DNA of 47,931 nucleotides from Pseudomonadota bacterium (lineage in GTDB: Bacteria; Pseudomonadota; Gammaproteobacteria; Burkholderiales; Rhodocyclaceae). Under the pieces are notes generated by a model. That model was not told where the DNA came from, did no database searches, and worked only from the letters and a program-made list of their open reading frames with translations. The stretch is taken from the NCBI GenBank assembly GCA_021849505.1, contig JAJZSW010000013.1:1-47931 (forward strand), given 5' to 3'. A program made the position numbers and the translations under genes. Position 1 is the stretch's first letter. The number at the start of each line of letters is the position of its first letter. Below, in pieces: positions 23,371-34,394 of the stretch.

Positions 23371-24738
23371 TCAGCCCTTGATCTTGAAGGCGTCGCCGCC
23401 GATGGCCATGACTGCAATTGCCGCGAGAACGGCCTTCAGCGTGGCAGAGACCACGCCGATCACGAAGGCGGATCCGCCGGCCTTCTTCAGGTCGTCGAAG
23501 GCGATGTTGAGGCCGACGCCGGCGAAGCCGATCGCGAAGAAGAGCTTCAGCAGGTCGCCGGCGAGGATGCGGCGCTGTTCCTCGACGAAGAAGCCCATCT
23601 CGTTCATCGTGACCATGATGAAGAAACCGAACACGAAGATCGGGAACTTGGTGCGGACCACCTCCCAGACGTTGATCTTCTGGCCCTCGTGGCCGGCATC
23701 GACGGCGGGCTTGACGACGTAGAAGTAGATCGCCCACAGCACGATCAGCGGGATGAAGCCGACGCGCACGATGTTGATGACGTTGGCGGTCAGCAGCGAC
23801 TCGTGGCCGTACCAGGAGGCCGCCGCGACGAGCTGGGCGGTGTTGAGGATCGCCGTGCCGACCCAGGCGCCGAACACCGGCTGGCTCATGCCCAGGGCCT
23901 GGCCGATATAGGGGAAGGTGAACAGGCCCACCGTGCCGAACAGCAGGATCGTGCCGATCGCATAGAAGAAGTCGCGCGGCTTGGCATTCACCACCGGCGC
24001 CACGGCCACCGCGGCGGACACGCCGCAGACACCGACGCCCGCACCCATCACGCCCGCCAGGCCGGTGTCGACCTTGGCGCGCTTGCCCCACAGGGAGATC
24101 AGGATCTGTGTGCCCATCACGAAGGCGACCACCAGCACCAGGCCGAACAGGCCGACCTTGAGCACGTCGGACCACATGTAGTAGGCGCCAAGGATGATGA
24201 TGCCCGGCTTGATCAGCGGGCGCGCGGCGATGGTGCCGGCCTTGAGGAACTCGGGAATGCCCACGGTATTCCGGATCAGCATGCCCACCAGCAGCAGGAC
24301 CGCGACATAGGTCAGCTGGAAGGAGATCATCAGGTTGCCGAAGGTCAGCTTGCCCGGAATTGCCTTGGCCTGGGCGACGCTGTTGAAGTCGCCCTCGGCC
24401 AGCGTGATCGGCCGCGAGGGTTTCTTCGGCTCCTTGGCAGACTTGTCGCCGGCGGCGACGGCTTCCTTGTATTTCGCTTCGGCGGCCTTGAATTCTTCGT
24501 TCTTCTTGGCGACGCCGTCCGCGATCTTCTGCTTGTAAGCAGCGTAGTCCGCGGGCGCCTTGCCTTCATTGACCGCCTTGAGGACTTTCTCGGCCTCCTT
24601 GAAGTGGTTGTTCCACTTGCTCATCGTACTATCCCACTGCAGGGCCGCCCAACCGAAGACCGCGCAGAGGATCAGGCCCGGCAACATCTTGGGGAGATTT
24701 TTCAGGCTGTACTCGACACCGATTCCACCACCACTCAT
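23371..24738 (-). CDS. YeiH/PSE-family putative sulfur-compound exporter
   Basis: A 455-residue inner-membrane protein of the putative sulfate exporter family (PF03601 type). Family blocks are FLKAGTIAARPLIKPGIII, VMGAGVGVCGVSAAVAVAPV and FFAIGFAGVGLNIAFDDLKK. Between the first and second helices lies an unusual hydrophilic insertion of about 95 residues (about 40-135), rich in Lys, Glu and Ala and probably helical. The substrate is unproven; related genes lie beside sulfite, taurine or tetrathionate functions. It starts 6 bases after GGGAGAG and follows a tiny membrane-protein gene by 15 bp. A TtrS/TtrR-like system lies divergent upstream. Confidence 0.85.
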   Translation of the reverse strand: MSGGGIGVEYSLKNLPKMLPGLILCAVFGWAALQWDSTMSKWNNHFKEAEKVLKAVNEGKAPADYAAYKQKIADGVAKKNEEFKAAEAKYKEAVAAGDKSAKEPKKPSRPITLAEGDFNSVAQAKAIPGKLTFGNLMISFQLTYVAVLLLVGMLIRNTVGIPEFLKAGTIAARPLIKPGIIILGAYYMWSDVLKVGLFGLVLVVAFVMGTQILISLWGKRAKVDTGLAGVMGAGVGVCGVSAAVAVAPVVNAKPRDFFYAIGTILLFGTVGLFTFPYIGQALGMSQPVFGAWVGTAILNTAQLVAAASWYGHESLLTANVINIVRVGFIPLIVLWAIYFYVVKPAVDAGHEGQKINVWEVVRTKFPIFVFGFFIMVTMNEMGFFVEEQRRILAGDLLKLFFAIGFAGVGLNIAFDDLKKAGGSAFVIGVVSATLKAVLAAIAVMAIGGDAFKIKG

Positions 24739-24753
24739 GTCATCTCTCCCGGA

Positions 24754-24918
24754 TCAGAAAAACAGCGATTTGAAAAAGTTCGGGCCGATCACTCCGGTCA
24801 GCACCAGCGCAACCGTGACGCCGGCGACGGCCAGCACGAAATAATCTTCCTTGCGCTCGGCCGAGAAGGTGGATTTCGCCTTTTCTTCATAGGCGTCGTG
24901 CGTTGATTTCTCGCTCAT
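24754..24918 (-). CDS. 54-residue single-helix membrane protein upstream of the transporter
   Basis: This short gene encodes MSEKSTHDAYEEKAKSTF followed by a charged stretch, one membrane helix (FVLAVAGVTVALVLTGVIG) and the end PNFFKSLFF. The ATG at 24918 is preceded by AAGGAGCGATGC, a strong ribosome site. It is co-directional with, and 15 bp before, the YeiH-like gene, suggesting a small subunit or stabiliser of that transporter. No family name is recognised. Confidence 0.75.
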   Translation of the reverse strand: MSEKSTHDAYEEKAKSTFSAERKEDYFVLAVAGVTVALVLTGVIGPNFFKSLFF

Positions 24919-24931
24919 GCATCGCTCCTTG

Positions 24932-25351
24932 TTATTTGACTACGCTAACTGTGCAGGGCGCCCATTCGACCACCCGGCTGGAAACGCTTCCCATGGTGGC
25001 GCGCGCTATGCCGTGGCGGCCGTGGGAAGCGACGAAGATTTCGCTGGCGCCCTCGCGCTTGGCGATCGCGATGATGCTCTCGGCCGGCGCACCGATTTCA
25101 TGCACCGTGCTGGCGTTCGCGCCGGCGGCCTGCGCCTGCGCGAGCGCGGCCGCGAGAATCGCTGCGGATTCCTTCTTCATCGCGTCGTCAAAGACGCTGA
25201 CGTCCAGCTCGGTCACACCGAGCGGGCAGAAGGATTCGGATACGTTGATGATGACGAGCCGGGCCTGTTCCTGCTTGGCCCTGGCGGCCGCGACATCGAT
25301 CGCCTTGCCGGCGGCAGTGGAGCCGTCCGTTGCGACTACAATCGTTCTCAT
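24932..25351 (-). CDS. universal stress protein (UspA family), second copy
   Basis: A 139-residue Usp protein starting MRTIVVATDGSTAAGKAIDV, with a conserved ATP-binding end: IFVASHGRHGIARATMGSVS fits the G-2x-G-9x-G-S motif. It is thus likely to bind ATP, unlike the other copy at 22863. It is first in a leftward operon with the 54-residue membrane protein and the YeiH-like transporter, all preceded by the palindrome at 25371. Confidence 0.9.
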   Translation of the reverse strand: MRTIVVATDGSTAAGKAIDVAAARAKQEQARLVIINVSESFCPLGVTELDVSVFDDAMKKESAAILAAALAQAQAAGANASTVHEIGAPAESIIAIAKREGASEIFVASHGRHGIARATMGSVSSRVVEWAPCTVSVVK

Positions 25352-25370
25352 TTCCGCCTCCTTATATATT

Positions 25371-25393
25371 AGTGACTGATGAAATCAGCCACT
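25371..25393. promoter_or_regulatory. inverted repeat between divergent stress-protein and sensor-kinase genes
   Basis: AGTGACTGAT (25371-25380) and ATCAGCCACT (25384-25393) form a 10-bp inverted repeat with one mismatch and a 3-base centre, in the 118-bp AT-rich divergent region. It is a good candidate binding site for the TtrR-like regulator encoded downstream, controlling the transporter operon to the left. Confidence 0.45.
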
Positions 25394-25469
25394 TTTCTTG
25401 CTAGATAAAAAGTCTAACGATTACCATTCCCCCACCGCTATTGGCAGTTCGATTACCCGGCTACACGAA

Positions 25470-27251
25470 ATGCTCAATTTACAAAAGTCGATATTTATGC
25501 TTGCTTGGCTCGTTGCTCTCGTCGGGGGTGCGTGGGCGACCGACCCCCGCCAGTTGGTGCGGGTCGCGGTACTCGCCGACAAGGGCGCGGCGGCAGCCGA
25601 ACAGGAATGGGCGTACGTGCTCGACTGGCTGAACCGGGACGTCCCCGGCTATCGGTTCGTCATCGTGGCGCTCGACCATCCCGAGCTGCGGCAGGCGGTG
25701 CATGAAGGCAGCGTCGACTTCCTCATCACCAACGCCGGCAACTATGGCGAGTTCGAATATTCGGAGGGCGTGTCGCGCATCGCCACGCTCGATTCGCCAC
25801 TGGCCCTGTCGCCGAGCCATGCCGTCGGTTCGGCGATCGTCGTCCGCGCGGAATCCGGGCTGAACGCGCTGGCCGACCTGAAGGGCCGGCACCTGCTGGC
25901 CGCCAGCCACGAGGCCTTCTGCTGCTACCAGATCGCGGCGCGCGAACTGGTCCTGGCGGGCGTCGACCCGCACAAGGATCTCGGCCGACTCGAATACACC
26001 GGTTTTCCGATCCAGTCGATTGCCCTGGCCGTGCGGGATGGCAAGGCCGATGCCGGAATTGTCAAGACCTGCCTGTTCGAGCAGATGATCGCCAGCGGCG
26101 CGCTCCAGCCGGGCGAACTGCGCGTGCTCGCGCCGCAGGACATCCCCGGGTTTCCCTGCGAGACGACCTCCCGGCTATATCCCGACTGGGCCTTCGCTGC
26201 CCTGAAAGGCACCCCCGGCGATTTGTCGAGGAGGGTGGCGGTGGCCCTGCTGGAAATGCCCAAATCGCCGGACGGCCACGGCTGGGCGATTCCGGCGCAC
26301 TATGCGGTGCTCGACGGGTTGTTTCGCGATCTCAAGCTTGGTCGCTATGCGAACCCGCAAAGGGAAACACTGCAGGAGTTCATGCACCGCCATCGTTATC
26401 CGCTGCTGGCCATGGCCTTGCTGTTGTTCTTCTGGCTCATCCACACGATCCGCGTCGATTACCTTGTCATGCGCCGCACGCGCGAATTGCAGCGCATGCA
26501 CACAGAAAAGGAGCACATGGCCGAAACCATGCGGGAACGCCAGCAGGCGCTCGACCATGCCGGCCGGCTGGCCGTGCTCGGCGGCATGGCGAGCGCGATC
26601 GCCCACGAACTCAAGCAGCCGCTGGCGGCGATCGAGAACTTCGCGCGCGGCATCGACCGCCGCATCGAGGCGGGACGGCTCGATCCCGAGCCGCTGCGCG
26701 ACGGCTGCAACGAGATCGCGCTGCAAAGCCAGCGCGCCGATGCCACCATCGAGCGCATCCGCAATTTCGCGCGCAAGGGCGGCAGCACCATGCAGTCGGT
26801 GAACCTGCTCGCCTATGTGCGCGAAGCCGTCGAGCTGTTCGAGGTCGCCCACCCCGAGGCGAACATCCAGTGGCTGGGGATGGCCCGGCAGGGCGAGACC
26901 CGGGTCAGGGCCGATCCGATCCAGATCCAGCAGGTGACTTTCAACCTGCTCAAGAATGCCATCGACGCCCAGGGCGCGCAGGGCAGGGCCAAAGCCCCGA
27001 TCACCGTCTGCCTCGAACGCGAGGCGCAGGGCTACCGCGTCGGCGTGCGCGATCAGGGCGGCAATCTGACCGAGGAGCAGGTTGCCCATCTTTTCGAACC
27101 CTTCTTCACCACCAAGAGCGATGGACTCGGCCTCGGCTTGGCCCTGAGCAAGTGGATCATCGATGCCCATGGCGGCATGCTGACGCTGACCCGGGAGGCC
27201 GCCGGCGTCTGCGCCAGCTTCTGGCTGCCGGAGGAGGCGGCACATGAATGA
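25470..27251 (+). CDS. TtrS-like sensor histidine kinase with PhnD-type sensor domain
   Basis: A membrane-bound histidine kinase of about 593 residues. A signal/anchor helix (FMLAWLVALVGGAWA) precedes a periplasmic phosphonate-binding-protein-like domain (residues about 30-300; VRVAVLADKGAAAAEQEW, DFLITNAGNYGEFEY, HEAFCCYQIAARELVLAGVD). A membrane helix (PLLAMALLLFFWLIHTI) is followed by the H-box (LGGMASAIAHELKQPLAAIE), N-box (FNLLKNAIDAQG) and G-boxes (GLGLGLALSKWIIDAHGG). This is the layout of tetrathionate or thiosulfate sensors (TtrS/ThsS). The paired cysteines in EAFCCYQIA and FPCETTSR may contact the sulfur ligand, as inference. The start at 25470 was chosen for the signal sequence; no strong ribosome site is visible. 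Confidence 0.88.
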   Translation: MLNLQKSIFMLAWLVALVGGAWATDPRQLVRVAVLADKGAAAAEQEWAYVLDWLNRDVPGYRFVIVALDHPELRQAVHEGSVDFLITNAGNYGEFEYSEGVSRIATLDSPLALSPSHAVGSAIVVRAESGLNALADLKGRHLLAASHEAFCCYQIAARELVLAGVDPHKDLGRLEYTGFPIQSIALAVRDGKADAGIVKTCLFEQMIASGALQPGELRVLAPQDIPGFPCETTSRLYPDWAFAALKGTPGDLSRRVAVALLEMPKSPDGHGWAIPAHYAVLDGLFRDLKLGRYANPQRETLQEFMHRHRYPLLAMALLLFFWLIHTIRVDYLVMRRTRELQRMHTEKEHMAETMRERQQALDHAGRLAVLGGMASAIAHELKQPLAAIENFARGIDRRIEAGRLDPEPLRDGCNEIALQSQRADATIERIRNFARKGGSTMQSVNLLAYVREAVELFEVAHPEANIQWLGMARQGETRVRADPIQIQQVTFNLLKNAIDAQGAQGRAKAPITVCLEREAQGYRVGVRDQGGNLTEEQVAHLFEPFFTTKSDGLGLGLALSKWIIDAHGGMLTLTREAAGVCASFWLPEEAAHE

Positions 27252-27870
27252 ACAGGATGCGCTCATCTACATCGTCGACGACGACGCTGCGATGCGCCGC
27301 TCGCTGGCCTATCTGCTCGACTCGGCCGGCTGGCGCACGCAGGCACTGGCCAGCGGCCGCGAGTTCCTCGACAGCTACGACGGCCACGTGCCGGGCTGCC
27401 TGGTGCTCGACGTGATGATGCCGCTGATGGGCGGGATGGAGATCCAGCTGAGCCTCGGCGAACGCGCGATCGGCCTGCCGATCATCTTTCTCTCGGCGCA
27501 TGGCGACCTGCCCATGGCGGTGCAGGCGATGAAGCGCGGGGCCTTCGATTTCCTCGAAAAGCCCTGCAAGGACCACGTGCTGCTCGATGCGGTCGGGCGC
27601 GCGGTCAGGCAGAGCATCAAGCAGTGCCTCGACCGGCAGCAGCTGGCGGCGGCACGGGAACGCCTCAAGCTGCTGACCAGCCGCGAACGCGAGGTCGCCG
27701 AATGCCTCGCGGCGGGCGAGAACAACAAGACCATCGCGCGCAGGCTGGACATCAGTGACAAGACGGTGCAGGTGCATCGCCAGCATGCCATGGAAAAGCT
27801 GGGGGTGCATTCCACTGCCGAAATCGCACGGCTGATCCTGCTGGCGGGCGAACCACCACCCTCCGGCTGA
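27244..27870 (+). CDS. TtrR/FixJ-like response regulator
   Basis: A 208-residue regulator with an N-terminal receiver (acidic Asp12-Asp14, phosphorylated Asp56 in LVLDVMMPLMGG, Lys in FDFLEKPCKD) and a C-terminal LuxR-type helix-turn-helix (LTSREREVAECLAAGENN, then KTIARRLDISDKTVQVHR). It overlaps the kinase gene by 8 bp and so is its cognate partner. Genes regulated are probably the divergent transporter operon. Confidence 0.93.
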   Translation: MNEQDALIYIVDDDAAMRRSLAYLLDSAGWRTQALASGREFLDSYDGHVPGCLVLDVMMPLMGGMEIQLSLGERAIGLPIIFLSAHGDLPMAVQAMKRGAFDFLEKPCKDHVLLDAVGRAVRQSIKQCLDRQQLAAARERLKLLTSREREVAECLAAGENNKTIARRLDISDKTVQVHRQHAMEKLGVHSTAEIARLILLAGEPPPSG

Positions 27871-27871
27871 A

Positions 27872-27905
27872 AACAGGACGGGGAGCCGAAGCTCCCCGTC
27901 CTGTT
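27872..27905. terminator. bidirectional terminator between the response regulator and cytochrome genes
   Basis: AACAGGACGGGGAGC (27872-27886) pairs perfectly with GCTCCCCGTCCTGTT (27891-27905) around a CGAA loop, a 15-bp stem. It begins 2 bp after the regulator stop and lies 18 bp from the stop of the convergent cytochrome gene, so it can serve both. Confidence 0.85.
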
Positions 27906-27923
27906 GGCTGCAATCTGCCTGAA

Positions 27924-28235
27924 TTACTTGGCGCCGGCCAGGATCCACTTAACCAGGATTTCGATGTCGGCATCCTTGACCGCGGGGTTCGGCGGCATCG
28001 GAATCTCGCCCCAGACGCCCTTGCCGCCCATCTTGACCTTCGCGGAAAGCGACTTGACGGCATCCTTCTGGCCGGCGTACTTCTTGGCGACGTCCTGGTA
28101 GGACGGACCGACCAGCTTCTTGTCGACCGTGTGGCAGGACATGCAGTTGCTCTTCTTGGCCAGGTCGAGATTGGCCATCGCGGGCGCGGAAACCATCACG
28201 CCGGCGGCGATCAGGACGGTAGCGATCAATTTCAT
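27924..28235 (-). CDS. periplasmic class I cytochrome c (c551/c552 type)
   Basis: A 103-residue precursor with a signal peptide cleaved after APAMA (residue 21) and one haem site, CMSCH at Cys31-His35. Met80 in EIPMPPNP is the likely sixth iron ligand. It is a small soluble electron carrier like cytochrome c551 of denitrifiers. It stands alone, with terminators on both sides of the pair, and its redox partners cannot be told from the context. Confidence 0.93.
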   Translation of the reverse strand: MKLIATVLIAAGVMVSAPAMANLDLAKKSNCMSCHTVDKKLVGPSYQDVAKKYAGQKDAVKSLSAKVKMGGKGVWGEIPMPPNPAVKDADIEILVKWILAGAK

Positions 28236-28325
28236 GTTCTTTGTTCCTTGTATCGGTTAGTGGGGAAAAACTGCGCCCGGCAGTCTAACGGAAATCGGCG
28301 CGCTTGAGAAGAATCCGCCCGTTTA

Positions 28326-30149
<1,824 letters not shown>

Positions 30150-30208
30150 GTCGGGTCTCCGGAAGGGAAACCCGACTATACCCGATTAAAACCGTCTACT
30201 ATTTAGGT

Positions 30209-30712
30209 TCAGGGCATCAGGTCCTTGAGCAGGCTGTCGACGTCCTTCTGCGACAGGCGCTGCTCCTCGGTGGGGCCGCCGCCTTCGATCACGATGATCG
30301 CGCCGACGAGTGCCTTCATGGCCTTGCGCAGGGCCTGCCCGGCGAGATCCTGGAACTCCTGGGCGACGATGATGTTGGTCAGGTGGCCGCTCACGCTGGC
30401 CAGCTTTTCCTCCAGCTCCTTGCGGCTCCAGTCCTTGCCGAGCGAGGCTTGCGCTTCCTTGACCAGCTGCTTGGCGACTTCGGCTTCGAGCAGCGACTTG
30501 GTCGCCGCGTCGGCGGTCATGCGCTCGACGCTGCCGAGTATCACCGATACTTCCTTCGGATTGCCCGCCGAACGCTTGCCCAGTCCCCTGGCGGCCTGGT
30601 TGAGCTCCTTGGCGAGCTCCTTGAGTTCGCTCAGCACCTGGCCGGTGGCCTGGGTGGGCGGCTTCTTGGCCGCCGGTTTCCTGACGGTCTTGGGTTTGCT
30701 TGCAGCTTTCAT
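30209..30712 (-). CDS. CheZ-like protein phosphatase, orphan
   Basis: A 167-residue helical protein. Residues 112-130 hold TNIIVAQEFQDLAGQALRK, matching the CheZ core AQDFQDLTGQ; Asp122 and Gln126 correspond to the two catalytic residues that remove phosphate from CheY. The C-terminal LSQKDVDSLLKDL resembles the CheZ tail that docks on CheY. The N-terminus is a basic Lys/Pro/Ala-rich extension, and the protein is shorter than E. coli CheZ. No chemotaxis gene is nearby, so its response-regulator target is unknown. Confidence 0.65.
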   Translation of the reverse strand: MKAASKPKTVRKPAAKKPPTQATGQVLSELKELAKELNQAARGLGKRSAGNPKEVSVILGSVERMTADAATKSLLEAEVAKQLVKEAQASLGKDWSRKELEEKLASVSGHLTNIIVAQEFQDLAGQALRKAMKALVGAIIVIEGGGPTEEQRLSQKDVDSLLKDLMP

Positions 30713-30735
30713 GTGTTATCCCCTTGTGTGTCTTC

Positions 30736-31158
30736 TTAACCGAACAGCGTGCGCCACCAGCGCTTGCGGCCCTCCGGCAGCGGCGCTTCGGGTTTCAGAT
30801 CCTCCGGCGGCACGCGGCAGAGAATCCAGCCCGGCAGCGGCGGATTGTCCGAGAAGCCGCAGGATACGCCGAGATTGTTCGGGTCGAAGATCTTCACGAA
30901 GGCCGGCGTTTCGAGATCGTCGGCATAGACGATGCCGCAGTAGTCGTGATGGTGCTCCTTGCGCAACAGGGCGTCGATCTGGGCGAGGAAGGCGTCGACG
31001 GCTGCCGCCGAGGCTGGATTGCTCGGGGGCGGTTCGCCGACCGCATAGACGTACCAGCCGGCGGCGGGTTCGATGCGCTTCCAGAAGGCATCGAGCTGCT
31101 CCCAGGACATGACCGACCAGAGCCGGCCGGTGAAGAGCGCGTGGAATGGGGTGGTCAT
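30736..31158 (-). CDS. conserved hypothetical protein downstream of ilvD
   Basis: A 140-residue cytoplasmic protein starting MTTPFHALFTGRLWSVMSWE, with WYVYAVGEPPP, HHHDYCGIVYADDLETPAFV and a basic Trp-rich end (GRKRWWRTLFG). No membrane segment or known catalytic motif is seen. It starts 17 bp after the ilvD stop on the same strand, so it is probably co-transcribed. The His-His-His-Asp-Tyr-Cys run could bind metal, but this is a guess. Confidence 0.8.
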   Translation of the reverse strand: MTTPFHALFTGRLWSVMSWEQLDAFWKRIEPAAGWYVYAVGEPPPSNPASAAAVDAFLAQIDALLRKEHHHDYCGIVYADDLETPAFVKIFDPNNLGVSCGFSDNPPLPGWILCRVPPEDLKPEAPLPEGRKRWWRTLFG

Positions 31159-31175
31159 CGCCAGGTCAGCCCAAT

Positions 31176-33023
31176 TCAGCCCAGCTTCGACACGTCGCGC
31201 ACCGCGCCGGTATCGGCGCTGGTGGTCATCGCCGCATAGGCCTGCAGGGCGGCGGAGACCGCGCGCTCCCGCTGGGCCGGCTTCCACGCGGCCGCGCCCT
31301 TCGCCTCCATGGCCGCGTGCCGTCCCGCCAGCACCGACTTTTCGACGGCGAGGTGGATGCTGCGGTTCGGGATGTCGATCTCGATGGTGTCACCTTCCTC
31401 GACGAGGGCGATCGCGCCGCCGGCCGCCGCCTCGGGCGAGGCGTGGCCGATGCTGAGGCCCGAGGTGCCGCCGGAGAAGCGGCCGTCGGTGAGCAGCGCG
31501 CATTGCTTGCCGAGCCCCATCGATTTCAGGTACGAGGTGGGGTAGAGCATCTCCTGCATGCCGGGGCCGCCCTTCGGGCCTTCGTAGCGGATCACCACCA
31601 CGTCGCCCGCGACGATCTGCCCGGCGAGGATCTTCTCGACGGCTTCCTCCTGCGATTCGCAGACGCGCGCGCGGCCGGTGAATTTGAGGATCGAATCATC
31701 CACGCCGGCGGTCTTGACGATGCAGCCCTTCTCGGCGAGGTTGCCGAACAGGACGGCGAGGCCGCCATCATGCGAGTAAGCGTGCTCCTTGTCCCGGATA
31801 CAGCCGTTGGCGCGGTCGAGGTCGAGCGACGGGTAACGGCGGCCTTGCGAGAAGGCCACCTGTGTCGGCACGCCCCCCGGCGCGGCGCGGTAGTAGTCGT
31901 GCACTTTCCTGTCCGTGTTGCGCTTGACGTCGCAGCAGTCGAGCTGCTCGCCGAGCGTCGGGTAGAGTACGGTCGGACAGTCGCGGTGGATCAGCCCGGC
32001 GCGGTCGAGTTCGCCGAGGATGGCCATGATGCCGCCGGCGCGATGGACGTCCTCCATGTGGTACTTCTGGGTCGCCGGCGCGACCTTGGCGAGGCAGGGC
32101 ACCTTGCGCGACATGCGGTCGATGTCGGCCATCGTGAAATTCACGCCGGCTTCCTGGGCGGCGGCCAGGAGGTGCAGCACGGTGTTGGTCGAGCCGCCCA
32201 TCGCGATGTCGAGGGCAATCGCGTTCTCGAAGGCGGCGAAGCTGGCGATGCTGCGCGGCAGGACGCTGGCGTCGTCGTTCTCGTACCAGCGCTTGCAAAG
32301 GTCGACGACCAGCTTGCCGGCCTTGACGAACAGCTTCTCGCGATCGGCGTGGGTCGCCAGCAGGGAGCCGTTGCCCGGCAGCGAGAGGCCGAGCGCTTCG
32401 GTCAGGCAGTTCATCGAGTTGGCGGTGAACATGCCGGAGCAGGAGCCGCAGGTCGGGCAGGCCGAACGCTCCATCGCCGCCACCTCGGCGTCGGAGTTCT
32501 TGCTGTCTGCCGCCTCGACCATCGCGTCCACCAGGTCGACCATGCGGTACTCGCCGTGCCACTTGACCTTGCCCGCCTCCATCGGACCGCCCGAGACGAA
32601 TACCGCCGGAATGTTGAGCCGCAGCGCGGCCATCAACATGCCCGGGGTGATCTTGTCGCAGTTGGAGATGCAGACCATGGCATCGGCCGTGTGCGCGTTG
32701 ACCATGTACTCGACCGAGTCGGCGATCAGTTCGCGCGAGGGCAGCGAATAGAGCATGCCGCCGTGGCCCATCGCGATGCCGTCGTCGACGGCGATGGTGT
32801 TGAACTCCTTGGCGACGCCGCCGGCTGCCTCGATCTCGCGGGCCACCAGCTGGCCAAGATCCTTGAGATGGACGTGGCCCGGCACGAACTGGGTGAAGGA
32901 ATTGACGACGGCGATGATGGGCTTGCCAAAGTCGTTTTCCTTCATGCCGGTGGCGCGCCACAAGGCGCGCGCGCCGGCCATGTTGCGGCCGTGGGTCGAG
33001 GTGCGGGAACGGTAGGCGGGCAT
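31176..33023 (-). CDS. ilvD: dihydroxy-acid dehydratase
   Basis: A 615-residue iron-sulfur enzyme that dehydrates dihydroxy acids in valine, leucine and isoleucine synthesis. The start [20 protein letters not shown] and the length match the E. coli-type 4Fe-4S enzymes. Cluster cysteines lie in [12 protein letters not shown] and [20 protein letters not shown]. The C-terminal [19 protein letters not shown] is the family signature. Near the C-terminus, the DNA encoding KSVLAGRH matches the dispersed 24-bp repeat. The downstream unknown gene follows after 17 bp. Confidence 0.97.
   Translation of the reverse strand: MPAYRSRTSTHGRNMAGARALWRATGMKENDFGKPIIAVVNSFTQFVPGHVHLKDLGQLVAREIEAAGGVAKEFNTIAVDDGIAMGHGGMLYSLPSRELIADSVEYMVNAHTADAMVCISNCDKITPGMLMAALRLNIPAVFVSGGPMEAGKVKWHGEYRMVDLVDAMVEAADSKNSDAEVAAMERSACPTCGSCSGMFTANSMNCLTEALGLSLPGNGSLLATHADREKLFVKAGKLVVDLCKRWYENDDASVLPRSIASFAAFENAIALDIAMGGSTNTVLHLLAAAQEAGVNFTMADIDRMSRKVPCLAKVAPATQKYHMEDVHRAGGIMAILGELDRAGLIHRDCPTVLYPTLGEQLDCCDVKRNTDRKVHDYYRAAPGGVPTQVAFSQGRRYPSLDLDRANGCIRDKEHAYSHDGGLAVLFGNLAEKGCIVKTAGVDDSILKFTGRARVCESQEEAVEKILAGQIVAGDVVVIRYEGPKGGPGMQEMLYPTSYLKSMGLGKQCALLTDGRFSGGTSGLSIGHASPEAAAGGAIALVEEGDTIEIDIPNRSIHLAVEKSVLAGRHAAMEAKGAAAWKPAQRERAVSAALQAYAAMTTSADTGAVRDVSKLG
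31318..31341 (-). repeat. close match to the 24-bp dispersed repeat inside ilvD
   Basis: On the minus strand the block begins AAAGTCGGTGCTGG and ends CGGGACGGCA, one base from the 42237 copy. Here it is read in a different frame (KSVLAGRH) and replaces, without a length change, a segment that is normally like SDxELARRR in IlvD. It could be a conversion or replacement event, or chance. Confidence 0.45.
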
Positions 33024-33117
33024 GCGGGTCTCCTCTGGGGTGCGTGGGGACGCGTGGGGGCGCCGGGGCGCGACGTTAGAATGACGATGATTCTAGCTTA
33101 GCCCTTCAATCTGCCGC

Positions 33118-33896
33118 ATGCTGACCCACCCTCAATTCGACCCCGTTGCCCTCAGCCTCGGCCCGCTCGCGGTGCGCTGGTACGGGCTGATGTACCTGCT
33201 GGCCTTCGTCGCCTTCCTGCTGCTCGGCAAGCGGCGCGCGCAGACGCAGCCCTGGCACGGCCTGACGCCGCAGCACGTCGACGACCTGCTGTTCTACGGC
33301 GTGCTCGGCGTGGTGGTCGGCGGCCGGCTCGGCCAGGTGCTGTTCTACGAGCCCGGCTACTACCTCGCGCATCCGCTCGAAATCCTCGCGGTGTGGCAGG
33401 GTGGCATGAGCTTCCACGGCGGCTTCCTCGGCGTGCTGGTCGCGATGGGCCTCTATGCGAAGAAGCACGGCCTCGGCTTCTGGCAGCTCACCGACTTCAT
33501 CGCGCCGCTGGTACCGATCGGCCTGGGACTCGGGCGAGCGGGCAACTTCATCAACGGCGAATTGTGGGGACGGGTGGCGGATGCCGCCCTGCCCTGGGCG
33601 ATGGTGTTCCCGCTGGTCGACAGCCTGCCGCGCCATCCCTCCCAGCTCTACCAAGCCTTGGGCGAAGGGCTGCTGCTCTGGGCGCTGCTCTGGTGGTTCT
33701 CGGCGAAACAGCGGCCGCGCATGCAGGTCTCGGCGCTGTTCCTGATCGGCTACGGCATCGCGCGCTGGATCGGCGAGTATTTCCGCGAGCCGGACCACGG
33801 CATCTTCGGGGTCTCGTACGTCGTCAGCATGGGGCAGTGGCTGTCGCTGCCGATGATTCTCATCGGTGTCTATCTATTCGTCAGAGGGAAAAAACA

Positions 33897-33900
<4 letters not shown>
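33118..33900 (+). CDS. lgt: prolipoprotein diacylglyceryl transferase
   Basis: A 260-residue inner-membrane enzyme adding diacylglycerol to the lipobox cysteine of prolipoproteins. About seven hydrophobic helices; [18 protein letters not shown] contains the essential His, [14 protein letters not shown] is the family signature, and [14 protein letters not shown] and [10 protein letters not shown] are further blocks. The ATG follows TCTGCCGC with no strong ribosome site. Its stop overlaps the next ATG (ATGA). Confidence 0.96.
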
Positions 33901-34357
<457 letters not shown>

Positions 34358-34358
<1 letters not shown>

Positions 34359-34381
34359 AAGTCGGCGCTGGCGAGACGGCA
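34358..34381 (+). repeat. 24-bp dispersed repeat directly after the VOC gene stop
   Basis: The element begins AAAGTCGGCGCTGG and ends GCGAGACGGCA, one base different at the right end from the 42237 copy. As at 17254, the first A is the last base of a TAA stop codon. The AEC transporter gene begins 14 bp after it, so the repeat may lie in the 5' leader of that gene. Confidence 0.75.
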
Positions 34382-34394
34382 CCTGTACGGCACC

